Assembly: GCA_019751755.1 (NCBI GenBank)
Contig: JAIENA010000306.1
Coordinates: forward strand, 1 to 36,019
DNA length: 36,019 nt
Direction: 5' to 3'
Source of the DNA: Burkholderiaceae bacterium
GTDB taxonomy: Bacteria; Pseudomonadota; Gammaproteobacteria; Burkholderiales; Burkholderiaceae_D
The notes beneath the pieces were generated by a model. The model saw only the letters and a program-made list of their open reading frames with translations. It was not told where the DNA came from and made no database searches. Position numbers and translations under genes: made by a program. This document shows, piece by piece, positions 15,185 through 27,270 of this stretch (position 1 is the stretch's first letter; every line of letters begins with the position of its first letter).

Positions 15185-16465
15185 ATGATCGATCTCTCTT
15201 CCCACGATTCCGCCTCGAAAAACTTGCGTGTGCGTGAGTTTTATCTTGGAAGGCAGCCGATGCTGGACCGTAACCAAGCCTTGTTTGGCTATGAGTTGTT
15301 ATTCCGCAACGCTCCGATCGGCCCCGCCAATGTCACCTCCGAACTCGGCGCGACGGCGTCGGTGATTGCCCACGCGGCCCAGTTGGGCATGGAAAAAGTC
15401 ATTGGCGACGCGCTGGGTTTCGTCAATGTCGACGCCGACACCATCATGAGCGATATCTGGGGCTTCCTGCCGAAGGAAAAAGTCATCCTGGAAATCACGG
15501 AAAACATGGAGGCCACGCCGCCGGTACTGTCGCGCATGGCCGAACTGGTGGAACAGGGTTTCCGTTTCGCGCTCGATGACGTGACGGCGGAAACCGGCCA
15601 GGTGCAGGCGTTGTTGCCGCTGATCGATTACGTCAAAATGAGCATGCGCAATGCGGACTTGCCGACCCTGATGAAACTGGCGCCCCGCTTCAAGCAGGAT
15701 GGCAAGAAGCTGGTGGCGGAAAAAGTCGAAACGCGCGACGAATTCAAGAATTGCCTGGAACTAGGCTTTGATTTCTTCCAGGGCTACTATTTTGCCAAGC
15801 CGATCATCATGAGCGGCAAGAAGCTGTCGCCGTCGCAGCTGGCGCTGATGGAACTGATGACGCTGGTGACGTCCGATGCGGACAATGCCGATATCGAACG
15901 CGCCATCAAGAAAGACGTGTCGTTGGCGCTGAACTTGCTGCGCCTGGTGAATACGCCGGCCGTCGGCGCGCGCCAGCGCATTGATTCGCTGAGCCAGGCC
16001 GTCACGATCCTGGGGCGCCGCCAGTTGCAGCGCTGGCTGCAAATCATGCTGTATGCGGAACCTGCCAAGCGCGGCCACAGCATGACGCCGCTGTTGATGC
16101 TGGCCACCACGCGCGGCCGCCTGCTGGAGCTGCTGGCCCATAAACTGCGTCCGAAACACCAGCATGTCTCGGACATCGCCTTCACGGTCGGCATCATGTC
16201 GCTGATGGATACCTTGTTCGGCATGCCGATGGAAGAAATCCTCACGCAAATTCCGGTCATCGATGAAGTGTCCGATGCGCTGATGTATCGCCAGGGCTTC
16301 TTCGGCGAATTGCTGCAGTTGGCCGAGTGCCTGGAACAGGTCGAGGAAATGGACCATAAGATCGATCCGACCCTGCGCGATCTGGAAATGTCGACCGACG
16401 AACTGGTGGAGCTGGAAGTGGCCGCGTTCGAGTGGAGCGATAATGTGGTGCGCTACGCGATCTAA
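15185..16465 (+). CDS. EAL-HDOD signalling protein with degenerate EAL domain
   Basis: This 426-residue YuxH-like protein joins an N-terminal EAL domain (about 18-215) to a C-terminal HDOD domain (about 215-410). EAL domains normally hydrolyse cyclic di-GMP. Here the signature reads YELLFR (Glu37), EITE and a lysine-glutamate pair (EKVE) remain, and QGYYFAKP is present. However, the DDFG motif is DDVT and the VKxD motif is VKMS, so loss of catalysis and a sensing or scaffolding role is likely. HDOD domains occur in regulatory proteins of motility and stress responses. The start at ATG 15185 is supported by AGGAAAG just upstream. No membrane segment is present, so it is cytoplasmic. Confidence 0.88.
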   Translation: MIDLSSHDSASKNLRVREFYLGRQPMLDRNQALFGYELLFRNAPIGPANVTSELGATASVIAHAAQLGMEKVIGDALGFVNVDADTIMSDIWGFLPKEKVILEITENMEATPPVLSRMAELVEQGFRFALDDVTAETGQVQALLPLIDYVKMSMRNADLPTLMKLAPRFKQDGKKLVAEKVETRDEFKNCLELGFDFFQGYYFAKPIIMSGKKLSPSQLALMELMTLVTSDADNADIERAIKKDVSLALNLLRLVNTPAVGARQRIDSLSQAVTILGRRQLQRWLQIMLYAEPAKRGHSMTPLLMLATTRGRLLELLAHKLRPKHQHVSDIAFTVGIMSLMDTLFGMPMEEILTQIPVIDEVSDALMYRQGFFGELLQLAECLEQVEEMDHKIDPTLRDLEMSTDELVELEVAAFEWSDNVVRYAI

Positions 16466-16497
16466 ATAAAAAACCGGCCAAGGCCGGTTTTTTTTCG
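16465..16497. terminator. Bidirectional intrinsic terminator between the EAL-HDOD gene and metH
   Basis: AAACCGGCC (16471-16479) pairs with GGCCGGTTT (16482-16490). Eight T residues follow on the plus strand, and an A-run precedes it, which gives a T-run on the minus strand. It sits between two convergent genes and can serve both. Confidence 0.85.
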
Positions 16498-16552
16498 GTT
16501 GTGCTGCAAACTGCGCCATTTGCGGCGGAGACCCGTCAGCCGCCCGCCATCG

Positions 16553-20344
<3,792 letters not shown>

Positions 20345-20481
20345 TGCAGGCTTTCTAGGCTTTTTTGGACTGGGGAATGCGGGATTTACTACCGGGTCTA
20401 AGATTATACGTCAACCCTGCCGGTCATATCGGCGGGCCCTCTAATACCGGATATCCCGATGTTCCTTTAAAATGTTCCTCT

Positions 20482-21318
20482 ATGAAAATTACTGTCATCA
20501 TCTCCGCGCACAAGAAGCGCCGGGAAATGGAATTCGTCCTGGCCGGTTATGCGGCGCAGCGCCGCCCGGCCGATCAAATCATTGTGTCGCAGGATGGCGA
20601 ATTCCCTGAAATCGCCGCAGCGATTGCCAGCAGTGCGCACCTGAACTTGCCATTGCTGCATTTGACCCAGGAGCACCGCGGCTTCGGCAAGTGTCGCGCG
20701 CTGAACGCGGCGATCTTGCGGGCCTCCGGCGACCTGTTGCTGTTTACCGATGGCGATTGCGTGCCGCGCGATGATTTCGTGGAAACCTATGTGAATTTGA
20801 TGCGGCCCGGGATTTTCCTGGCCGGCGGCAGCCATATCAGTCTGCCGGAGCCGTACCACCAGGCGCATGACCTGGTCCCGGACATCCGCAGCCAGCGCCT
20901 GTTCGACTATGACTTCCTGAGTGGCATCGACGGCTTTTCCAAGAGCCGCAACCGGCTCTTGCGCCAGCCGCGCCTGCAGCGGTTTTACGATTTCCTGTCG
21001 CCCCGCAACGTGTTTTCCGGCGCCAATTCCTGTGCCTGGCGCGACGATGTGCTGAAGGTGGGGGGCTTCGATGAAAGCATGGCGTATGGCGGCGAAGACC
21101 AGAACATCGGCCTGCGTCTGAACAATATTGGGATCAAGGGGGTGCGGGCGCGCCATTCCATCGTTAGTCTGCACCTGGACCATGGGCGTGGTTATTACGA
21201 CGCGGCGCTACACCAGGCGAACAAGGACTGGAACCGGGAAGTGCGCAGCAATAAATATGTGTTTCCGCGGGTGTCGCCGATCCGGCAGATGGGCGAGCAC
21301 GGCAGCCGGCAGAAATAA
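20482..21318 (+). CDS. Family 2 glycosyltransferase
   Basis: This 278-residue soluble GT-A fold enzyme begins with a beta strand (MKITVIISAHKKRREMEFV), then QIIVSQDGEF. The DxD-type metal and sugar-nucleotide motif is in LLFTDGDCVPRDDF, and the C-terminal acceptor region GGFDESMAYGGEDQNIGLRL resembles the galactosyltransferase C-terminal domain. It transfers a sugar from a nucleotide donor; donor and acceptor cannot be read. There is no polysaccharide cluster around it, so it is a stand-alone gene. I chose the ATG at 20482, because upstream codons in frame show no homology and include the metH promoter region. It converges with a DUF4214 gene. Confidence 0.85.
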   Translation: MKITVIISAHKKRREMEFVLAGYAAQRRPADQIIVSQDGEFPEIAAAIASSAHLNLPLLHLTQEHRGFGKCRALNAAILRASGDLLLFTDGDCVPRDDFVETYVNLMRPGIFLAGGSHISLPEPYHQAHDLVPDIRSQRLFDYDFLSGIDGFSKSRNRLLRQPRLQRFYDFLSPRNVFSGANSCAWRDDVLKVGGFDESMAYGGEDQNIGLRLNNIGIKGVRARHSIVSLHLDHGRGYYDAALHQANKDWNREVRSNKYVFPRVSPIRQMGEHGSRQK

Positions 21319-21325
21319 CAGCTTG

Positions 21326-21396
21326 CGCACTGCCGGTTCAGTGCGAAGGGGCATGCAAGGACGGCGCGCGGCATCATAACAAGCCGTGCGCCGTCC
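21326..21396. other. Two intergenic hairpins between the glycosyltransferase and DUF4214 genes
   Basis: The first hairpin pairs CGCACTG (21326-21332) with CAGTGCG (21339-21345). The second is a 14-bp stem with one G-T wobble (21359-21372 with 21383-21396) and a 10-nt loop. Neither has a following T-run. They may slow transcription from the two convergent genes. Confidence 0.45.
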
Positions 21397-21409
21397 GTCT
21401 CGCTACCGG

Positions 21410-22459
21410 TTAAACGATGCCGGTGACGATGGTGACGTTGCCCACAATCTGTGCTTCCTGATTTTGCGCCTGGCCCATGATATTCTGCGTGGCGATCTGC
21501 GCGAAACTCTGGACCAGGTCGCCACGCGTGGCGCCGTGTTGCAGCGCGTCCGTCCAATAGGCCACGCCTGCGTCGTCACCGGCGCGATTGAACGTGTGCT
21601 GGTACAGCTGCTGCACAAAGGTGGTGTTATCGAGCAGTGCGTACGGTGCGAATTCGGTCGAATGGGTGAATGCCTCGGCAATTTGCTTCAGCGAGCCACC
21701 TCCGCGGCCAACATCGAACCAGTAGTCGAGGCCGCCCGCGTCGGCGTATCGTCCGAAAGCGGTATGGTAGAGGTTGGCGATGCTGGCCTCGATACTATCT
21801 TTCGCAAACACCAGCGCTTTGCCATTGTCCAGTTGCACATACTGGATTTTCGAGATGTCGGTCGCCTTGTTGGTGGCCGTGTTGGTGACCACCGCGTGGC
21901 CGTTGTTGACCGTGACCTGGTAGTTGGTGGGCGCGCCGGCCAGTTTGACCACGGCATAATCGCCCGAGCCGCCGACAATGGTACTGTTGCCCAGACCCGC
22001 GTACACGGTATCAACCCCGGCCCCGGTTGAGACCGTGCTGTCGCCGGTACCCAGGATGACTTGGGTATTGCGCGCATCCATGACAACGATCTTGTCGTTG
22101 CCGGCCGAACCGACCACCACGCGATCGACCCGGGTTTGATCACCGGATGGTACGGTGGCGGCGGCATCGTTGAGCGTGGCGATCACGCCGCCACGGCCCT
22201 GGAAGATCACCACAGGGGCGTTTGCCGGCGGCTTGATGGTGGTTGCTGTGGTATCAGACGTGGTCACCAGCACGACTTCCGCACCGGAGGCGACGGTTAC
22301 GTTGCCACTGGCATCGGGCGCAACCTGGTCGAAGCGGACCGTGGTGTCGTTAGTCTTGGTGGTCAATGCCAGGATGGTGTTGATGGTGGTATCGCTAAAC
22401 ACTGCCGGATTGCTGGTCTGGAGTGTCGTCGCGGTGGTTGATGCTTCGGTATCGTACAT
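21410..22459 (-). CDS. DUF4214 protein with RTX-like glycine-rich repeats
   Basis: This 349-residue acidic protein is rich in Thr/Val/Asn and has no classical signal peptide. The N-terminal part (about 1-90) is low in complexity. A central beta-helix-like stretch (about 110-175) carries degenerate Gly/Asp repeats (GSAGNDKIVV, GTGDSTVSTG, GAGVDTVYAG, GGSGDYAVV). The C-terminal DUF4214 domain (about 220-330) has two repeats built on the pattern YxxxFxRxxDxxGxxYW (ASIANLYHTAFGRYADAGG; QLYQHTFNRAGDDAG). Such proteins are usually secreted by type I systems and occur in S-layers or adhesins, but no transporter gene is nearby. I chose the ATG at 22459 because GAGG lies five bases upstream; the GTG two codons earlier is less likely. 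Confidence 0.8.
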   Translation of the reverse strand: MYDTEASTTATTLQTSNPAVFSDTTINTILALTTKTNDTTVRFDQVAPDASGNVTVASGAEVVLVTTSDTTATTIKPPANAPVVIFQGRGGVIATLNDAAATVPSGDQTRVDRVVVGSAGNDKIVVMDARNTQVILGTGDSTVSTGAGVDTVYAGLGNSTIVGGSGDYAVVKLAGAPTNYQVTVNNGHAVVTNTATNKATDISKIQYVQLDNGKALVFAKDSIEASIANLYHTAFGRYADAGGLDYWFDVGRGGGSLKQIAEAFTHSTEFAPYALLDNTTFVQQLYQHTFNRAGDDAGVAYWTDALQHGATRGDLVQSFAQIATQNIMGQAQNQEAQIVGNVTIVTGIV

Positions 22460-22533
22460 AATCACCTCGGGGATTGAAAGGGATAGGCCAGCATGTGTGG
22501 TAAAACATGTAATGCCAATTGGAAAATTTTACC

Positions 22534-22645
22534 CCTCCCCGCTGAAATTTGGGGGGAGGAGTTGAAAATTCAGGGGAGTCTATGCAACATTGCCGTGGCT
22601 GCCAAGGCAATGTCGCAACGCCGGCGATCGGTTCGCCAGCGTTGC
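22534..22645. other. Cluster of three hairpins between fmt and the DUF4214 gene
   Basis: Three inverted repeats lie in a row. CCTCCCC pairs with GGGGAGG (22534-22559), ACATTGCC pairs perfectly with GGCAATGT (22587-22613), and GCAACGC pairs with GCGTTGC around an inner GGCG/CGCC stem (22615-22645). The last lies four bases from the fmt stop, so it probably protects or terminates the def-independent fmt transcript. No T-run follows. Confidence 0.5.
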
Positions 22646-22649
22646 CGAA

Positions 22650-23606
22650 TCAATCAAAGCGCAGGCTGTCCAGCGGGAAGCCCTTGATGAATTCCGCCGC
22701 CGGCAGGCGCTTGCCGCCCGGTTTTTGCAATTCCGTCAGGCGCAGCGCGCCGGAACCGCAGGCCACCACGATGCCATGCTGCGCATCGGCCGCCAGCACC
22801 TGGCCGGCCGGCGCCGAACTGTCGGCGTCCAGTACCTCGGCCTGCCACAGTTTGATGGTGACGCCGTTGACGACCGCGTGGGCGCCGGGGAAGGGATTGA
22901 AGGCGCGGATCTTGCGGCCGATCTCTTGCGCGGACGCTGTGAAATCCAGTGCCGCTTCCTCCTTGCTGATCTTGGCCGCGTAGGTGACGCCGGCTTCCGG
23001 CTGCGGCACCGCTTCGATGATGCCTTGTTCCATCTTCTGCATGACTTTGACGCACATGGCGGCGCCCATCGCGGCCAGCTTGTCGTGCAGCAGGCCGGTG
23101 GTGTCATGCGGGCCGATCGGCAAGCGCTCGATCAGCAGCATCGGGCCGGTATCGAGGCCTTCCTCCATTTGCATGATGGTCACGCCGGTTTCCGCATCGC
23201 CCGCTTCAATCGCGCGGTGGATCGGGGCGGCGCCGCGCCAGCGTGGCAACAGTGAACCGTGGATATTGATGCAGGGCTTGATGTCGAGCGTGCTGCGCGG
23301 CAAGATCAGGCCGTAGGCCGCCACCACCATCGCATCGTACTCGGTGGCCAGCAGGCGCTCGTGCGCTTCCTTGGCCTCGGCGGCGAGCTGCGGGTCCTTG
23401 CTGTCCATGCGCAGCGACAGCGGCTGGGCCACCGGGATGTTGTGGGCGACGGCGTATTGCTTGACGGCGGATGGCTGCAAATGCATGCCGCGGCCGGCCG
23501 GGCGGTCGGGCTGGGTCAGGACCAGCGGGATCTCGAAGCCTGCCTGATGCAGGGCTTGCAGTGCGACTGCCGCGAATTCCGGCGTGCCGGCGAAGACGAT
23601 TTTCAT
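22650..23606 (-). CDS. fmt: Methionyl-tRNA formyltransferase
   Basis: Fmt formylates the amino group of initiator Met-tRNA using 10-formyltetrahydrofolate. The 318-residue enzyme has the N-terminal Rossmann-like domain ([16 protein letters not shown]), the active-site segment [17 protein letters not shown] with the Asn-His pair, and [18 protein letters not shown] carrying the catalytic Asp. A C-terminal OB-fold domain (about 205-318) follows. All motifs are intact and the length is normal. It lies 76 nt after def on the same strand, the usual pairing of deformylase and formyltransferase, which act at opposite ends of the formyl-methionine cycle. Strong hairpins follow the stop codon. Confidence 0.97.
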   Translation of the reverse strand: MKIVFAGTPEFAAVALQALHQAGFEIPLVLTQPDRPAGRGMHLQPSAVKQYAVAHNIPVAQPLSLRMDSKDPQLAAEAKEAHERLLATEYDAMVVAAYGLILPRSTLDIKPCINIHGSLLPRWRGAAPIHRAIEAGDAETGVTIMQMEEGLDTGPMLLIERLPIGPHDTTGLLHDKLAAMGAAMCVKVMQKMEQGIIEAVPQPEAGVTYAAKISKEEAALDFTASAQEIGRKIRAFNPFPGAHAVVNGVTIKLWQAEVLDADSSAPAGQVLAADAQHGIVVACGSGALRLTELQKPGGKRLPAAEFIKGFPLDSLRFD

Positions 23607-23682
23607 TGGATTCCTCTCGAATGGCGGACGCGCGGCAGGCCGGGCTTGCCGGCCCGGCCGCAGAAAGATCTGGTTGACCGGA

Positions 23683-24222
23683 TCAGCGGCGGCGGTGAGC
23701 GCGGGCGGCTTCGTCGCGCGCGATTTCGCGTTCTTCCTTGACCATTTTGGTCTTGATGCGGTTGCGCTTCAAGGGCGACAGGTATTCGACGAACACTTTA
23801 CCCATCAAATGATCCATTTCGTGCTGGATGCACACGGCCAGCAAGCCATCGGCTTCCACTTCAAAGGTCTGGCCCTTGATGTCCTGGGCGCGCACCTTGA
23901 CGCGGGCCGGACGCTCCACGCCGTCGTAGACGCCGGGCACCGACAGGCAGCCTTCATCGTAGACCTGCTTTTCATCGCTGGCCCAGATGATTTCCGGATT
24001 GACGTAGGCGGTCAGGCCGCTCTTGTCTTCGGTGACGTCGATGATCATCAGGCGTTCGTGCACATCCACCTGGCTGGCCGCCAGGCCAACGCCGGGGGCG
24101 TCGTACATGGTCTCAGCCATGTCGTCGACCAGTTTGGCCAGGCGGGCATCGAATACGGTGACGGGCTTTGCAACTTTGTGCAGGCGCGGATCGGGATAGC
24201 GGAGGATATTGAGTATGGACAT
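23683..24222 (-). CDS. def: Peptide deformylase
   Basis: Def removes the formyl group from the N-terminal methionine of new proteins and is a metalloenzyme, usually iron. The 179-residue protein has all three family motifs: GVGLAASQV (motif 1), EGCLSVPG with the metal-binding Cys (motif 2) and [10 protein letters not shown] with two metal-binding His and the catalytic Glu (motif 3). The C-terminal tail after LSPLKR is basic and ends in RRR. It is a type 1 bacterial enzyme and precedes fmt on the same strand. Its promoter should lie in the 157-nt gap shared with the divergent LysM gene, but I see no convincing -10/-35 pair for it. Confidence 0.97.
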   Translation of the reverse strand: MSILNILRYPDPRLHKVAKPVTVFDARLAKLVDDMAETMYDAPGVGLAASQVDVHERLMIIDVTEDKSGLTAYVNPEIIWASDEKQVYDEGCLSVPGVYDGVERPARVKVRAQDIKGQTFEVEADGLLAVCIQHEMDHLMGKVFVEYLSPLKRNRIKTKMVKEEREIARDEAARAHRRR

Positions 24223-24282
24223 GCGGGTGTCAGAGACTTAAAAATACAACAAGGCTGGCCAGCAACGCAGCACGTGCGCGGT

Positions 24283-24312
24283 GTGACTGTTCTTGTGAGT
24301 TCAGGGTATTAT
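24283..24312 (+). promoter_or_regulatory. Possible promoter for the LysM-dprA genes
   Basis: TATTAT (24307-24312) is preceded by GTGACT (24283-24288) with an 18-nt spacer. The -10 is good and the -35 moderate. It would give a leader of about 60 nt before the ATG at 24380. Confidence 0.35.
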
Positions 24313-24379
24313 GGGCAGAGATTTGATTCACTGCGGCAATTTATTGCGCCAATGCCTTTGGTGGGAAAGGCTTTTATCA

Positions 24380-25474
24380 ATGAAAAATTTTAGCACAGTC
24401 GGTGCACGCCTGACGATTGCCTGCCTGATTTCCAGTGCCATGGTCTCCGGTGCGCATGCCATGACGTGCGATTTTCGCCCCAATGCGCCCGACCAGCACG
24501 TGGTCGTCAAGGGCGATACCTTATGGGGTATTGCCGGCCGCTTCCTCGACCAGCCTTGGTGCTGGCCGCAGGTGTGGGGCATGAACAAAGAGGAAATCAG
24601 CAATCCCCACTGGATTTATCCGGGCCAGATTGTGTATTTTGACCGCAAGGAAGGCCGTTTGCGGCTGGGTACGCCGATTGGCGGCACCGCCGGCAACCCG
24701 TCGGATTGGCGCCTGCAGCCGCAAGTGCGGATGGAAGGGCTGGGCAAGGATGCCGTCAAGTCGATCCCGAACGGCTTGATCGAACCCTTCCTGTCGCAGC
24801 CGCTGATCATTGAAAACGATGAGTTGAAGAATGCGCCCCGCATCATTGCCGCGCCAGAGGGCCACGTGTTCCTGGGCAAGGATGAAAAAGCCTATGTGCG
24901 CGGCGACCTCAAGGAGGGCACATCGTTCCAGGTGTTTCGTCCCGGCAAGCCGCTGAAAGATCCCGAGACCCAAGCCGTGATCGGCCAGGAAGCGTTTTAC
25001 CTGGGCATGCTGAAACTGGTGGCGCCGGCCGCGCCCGGTTCCGAAGTGCATACCTTTATCGTGGCCACCGCCAAGGAAGAAATGGGCAAGGGCGATTTGC
25101 TGATGCAAATGCCGCCCTCGCCGATGAACCATTTCGTGCCGCACCCGCCGGAGCGCCAGGTCAACGCGGCGGTGGTGGCGATTTATGGCGGCGTGGCCCA
25201 TGCGGGACAGAACCAGGTGGTTTCGGTCAATCGGGGCAAGCTTGACGGACTCGATGTCGGCTCCGTTCTGCAGTTGTACCATCGGGGGAAGACGGTCACC
25301 GATCCGGGCGCCAGCAAAGGCTGGCACAACATGGGTGACCCGAAGGTCAAGCTGCCCGATGAACAAGTGGGCAGCTTGTTTATCTTCCGCGTGTTCAAGC
25401 ATATTTCCTATGGCTTGATCATGCAGGTGACTGAGCCTGTCGAGGTGGGCGACGTCGCCAAATCGCCGGAGTAA
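24380..25474 (+). CDS. Exported LysM peptidoglycan-binding protein
   Basis: This 364-residue protein has a signal peptide (about 1-27, ending VSGAHA) followed directly by a LysM domain (about 38-90; HVVVKGDTLWGIAGRFLD, then IYPGQIVYF). LysM binds N-acetylglucosamine in peptidoglycan, so the protein acts in the periplasm. The remaining ~270 residues contain beta-rich segments with no motif I recognise. In related bacteria this gene regularly precedes dprA, and the shared order is more likely historical than functional. The ATG at 24380 begins the signal peptide; upstream in-frame codons lie in the promoter region. The dprA start is eight bases downstream. Confidence 0.88.
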   Translation: MKNFSTVGARLTIACLISSAMVSGAHAMTCDFRPNAPDQHVVVKGDTLWGIAGRFLDQPWCWPQVWGMNKEEISNPHWIYPGQIVYFDRKEGRLRLGTPIGGTAGNPSDWRLQPQVRMEGLGKDAVKSIPNGLIEPFLSQPLIIENDELKNAPRIIAAPEGHVFLGKDEKAYVRGDLKEGTSFQVFRPGKPLKDPETQAVIGQEAFYLGMLKLVAPAAPGSEVHTFIVATAKEEMGKGDLLMQMPPSPMNHFVPHPPERQVNAAVVAIYGGVAHAGQNQVVSVNRGKLDGLDVGSVLQLYHRGKTVTDPGASKGWHNMGDPKVKLPDEQVGSLFIFRVFKHISYGLIMQVTEPVEVGDVAKSPE

Positions 25475-25482
25475 CCAACGCC

Positions 25483-26658
25483 GTGCACGCCACGGATGCC
25501 CTTGCCGCAGCATTACCCGGCAGCTTGCGCGACGCGGCTGCCTGGTTGCGCCTGGCGGAAACGCCCCACGTCGGACCGGTCGCCGCCAAGGCGCTGCTCG
25601 CGGAAGTGCCCGACCCTGCCGCACTGTTTGACACCGATCCGGCGTTACTGGCCGCCTGGCTGGCGGAAGTGCCGGGTTGTCACGTCGAGGCCGCCGTGCG
25701 CGCCTTGCGCGAACCGACACCCGGCTGGCTGGCGCAGGTGGGGCGCATGGCTGAGCATGCGCTGGCCTGGGCGGCGCAGCCGGGTCGCAGCCTGCTGGTG
25801 GTGGGCGACGCGGATTACCCGTCACGCTTGCACGCCATCGTCGACCCGCCGGTGCTGCTCTATATAGAAGGGGACCGTTCGCTGTTGAGCCGGCCGGCGG
25901 TCGGCGTGGTGGGCGCGCGCAAGGCCAGCGCCCAGGGCCTGGTCCATGCCGGGCAGTTTGCCAGGGGACTGTCGCAGGCGGGGCTGGTGGTGGTGTCCGG
26001 GCTGGCGCTGGGCATCGATGCGGCCGCGCACCATGGAAGCATGAACGGCCCCGGCTCCACGGTGGCGGTGATCGGCACCGGGATCGATGTGGCTTATCCC
26101 CGGCGCAACCTGGCGTTGATGCGGCAAATCGCGCAACAGGGCTGCATCGTCAGTGAATATCCATTGGGCACGCCGCCACGGCCCGAGCACTTCCCCAGGC
26201 GCAACCGCATCCTCAGTGGTCTGTCGCTCGGGGTCCTGGTGGTGGAGGCGGCGGCGCAATCGGGCTCGCTGATCACGGCCCGGCTGGCCGCCGACCAGGG
26301 CCGCGATGTGATGGCGATTCCCGGATCGATCCACGCGCCGCTGGCGCGCGGCTGCCATGAACTGATCCGCAAGGGCGCCATCCTGGTGGAGTCGGTCGAG
26401 CAGGTGCTCGAGGTGGTGCGTCCTGGCACCAGCAGCAGCGGCGGGGCGGTCTCGGACAAGGCGCAACGGCGCGCGGCGGTGCATGGCGAGTTGGCGCAAT
26501 TGCTGGTGGCGCTGGGGCACGATCCGGCGCCGGCCGAGGCGCTGGCGCGGCGGGCCGGCTTGCCGCTGCCGGACACACAGGGCCATTTATTGGCGCTGGA
26601 ATTGGCGGGTTTGGTCGAGAGATTGCCTGGTGGAATCTATCAAAGCTTGCAAAACTGA
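25483..26658 (+). CDS. dprA: DNA-processing protein DprA
   Basis: DprA binds incoming single-stranded DNA during natural transformation and loads RecA onto it. The 391-residue protein has an N-terminal helical SAM-like domain (about 12-75). The extended Rossmann fold follows with VGARKASAQG, VVSGLALGIDAAAHHGSM, FPRRNRILSGLS and VVEAAAQSGSLITARLA. A C-terminal winged-helix domain (about 320-391) contains the segment LPLPDTQGHLLALELAGLV. The start is a GTG eight bases after the LysM stop, so the two genes are likely co-transcribed. The domain architecture is complete. Whether this organism is competent cannot be judged from the window, because dprA is widely kept in non-competent bacteria. Confidence 0.94.
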   Translation: MHATDALAAALPGSLRDAAAWLRLAETPHVGPVAAKALLAEVPDPAALFDTDPALLAAWLAEVPGCHVEAAVRALREPTPGWLAQVGRMAEHALAWAAQPGRSLLVVGDADYPSRLHAIVDPPVLLYIEGDRSLLSRPAVGVVGARKASAQGLVHAGQFARGLSQAGLVVVSGLALGIDAAAHHGSMNGPGSTVAVIGTGIDVAYPRRNLALMRQIAQQGCIVSEYPLGTPPRPEHFPRRNRILSGLSLGVLVVEAAAQSGSLITARLAADQGRDVMAIPGSIHAPLARGCHELIRKGAILVESVEQVLEVVRPGTSSSGGAVSDKAQRRAAVHGELAQLLVALGHDPAPAEALARRAGLPLPDTQGHLLALELAGLVERLPGGIYQSLQN

Positions 26659-26719
26659 GGCCACCGCGATTCAATTTCGGGGCTTGTGTTTCGCCGATCT
26701 TAACTGTTAGAGTAGCGCC

Positions 26720-27184
26720 ATGTTCGACATCCTGGTTTATCTCTATGAGACTTATTACCGTCCCGACGCGTGCCCTGAGCCTGCCGCGCTGGCACGGAAG
26801 CTGTCGGCCGTCGGTTTCGACGACATGGAGATTTCCGAAGCGCTCGTCTGGCTGACAGACTTGAATGCCATGGCCGGCGCCGCACAGGCGTCGACGGCAG
26901 CTTCCACTGGTATTCGCTATTATGTGGAAGAAGAGCGGGATGTGTTGGGCACACAGGCGATCGGCTTCATCCAGTTTTTGGAAAGCGCACAAGTGCTGTC
27001 GCCCTTGCAGCGTGAAATCGTCATCGAGCGCGCGCTGGCATTGAACGAAGTCCCTGTGTCGCTGGGCAAACTGAAGATCATTGTCTTGCTGGTGTTGTGG
27101 AGCCAGGGCAAGGAACCGGATGCGCTGATGTTCGATGATCTGTTCGCTTCGGATGAAGACCAGTTGCCGCGCCTGTTGCACTGA
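26720..27184 (+). CDS. smg: Smg family protein (DUF494)
   Basis: Smg is a conserved small cytoplasmic protein of beta- and gammaproteobacteria without a firmly known function. The 154-residue sequence starts [20 protein letters not shown] and has the family's helical middle part ([14 protein letters not shown]) and C-terminal segment [20 protein letters not shown]. The order dprA - smg - topB is common, and a link to DNA metabolism is suggested by context only. The upstream gap is 61 nt; a TTGTGT-N18-TAGAGT sequence ends only seven bases before the ATG, and no strong ribosome binding site is visible. Confidence 0.93.
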   Translation: MFDILVYLYETYYRPDACPEPAALARKLSAVGFDDMEISEALVWLTDLNAMAGAAQASTAASTGIRYYVEEERDVLGTQAIGFIQFLESAQVLSPLQREIVIERALALNEVPVSLGKLKIIVLLVLWSQGKEPDALMFDDLFASDEDQLPRLLH

Positions 27185-27270
27185 CACGCCCACCACTGCT
27201 TGGCCATTTCGCTCGTGCATTTCGATGCGTGCCGCGCCGTCACTACCGTATAAAAAGAGAATTCAACACT

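Noticed and set aside
20345-20481. Possible cobalamin or SAM riboswitch before metH
   Set aside because: The gap is 137 nt and shared with a divergent gene; no B12-box or SAM-riboswitch core is visible.
22500-22522. Sigma-54 promoter (TGGCA element) upstream of the DUF4214 gene
   Set aside because: TGGCA is present on the minus strand, but the -12 GC dinucleotide is missing at the required distance.
26684-26713. TTGTGT-N18-TAGAGT as an smg promoter
   Set aside because: The -10 would lie only seven bases before the ATG, implying a leaderless message; the match is moderate, so it is noted but not claimed.
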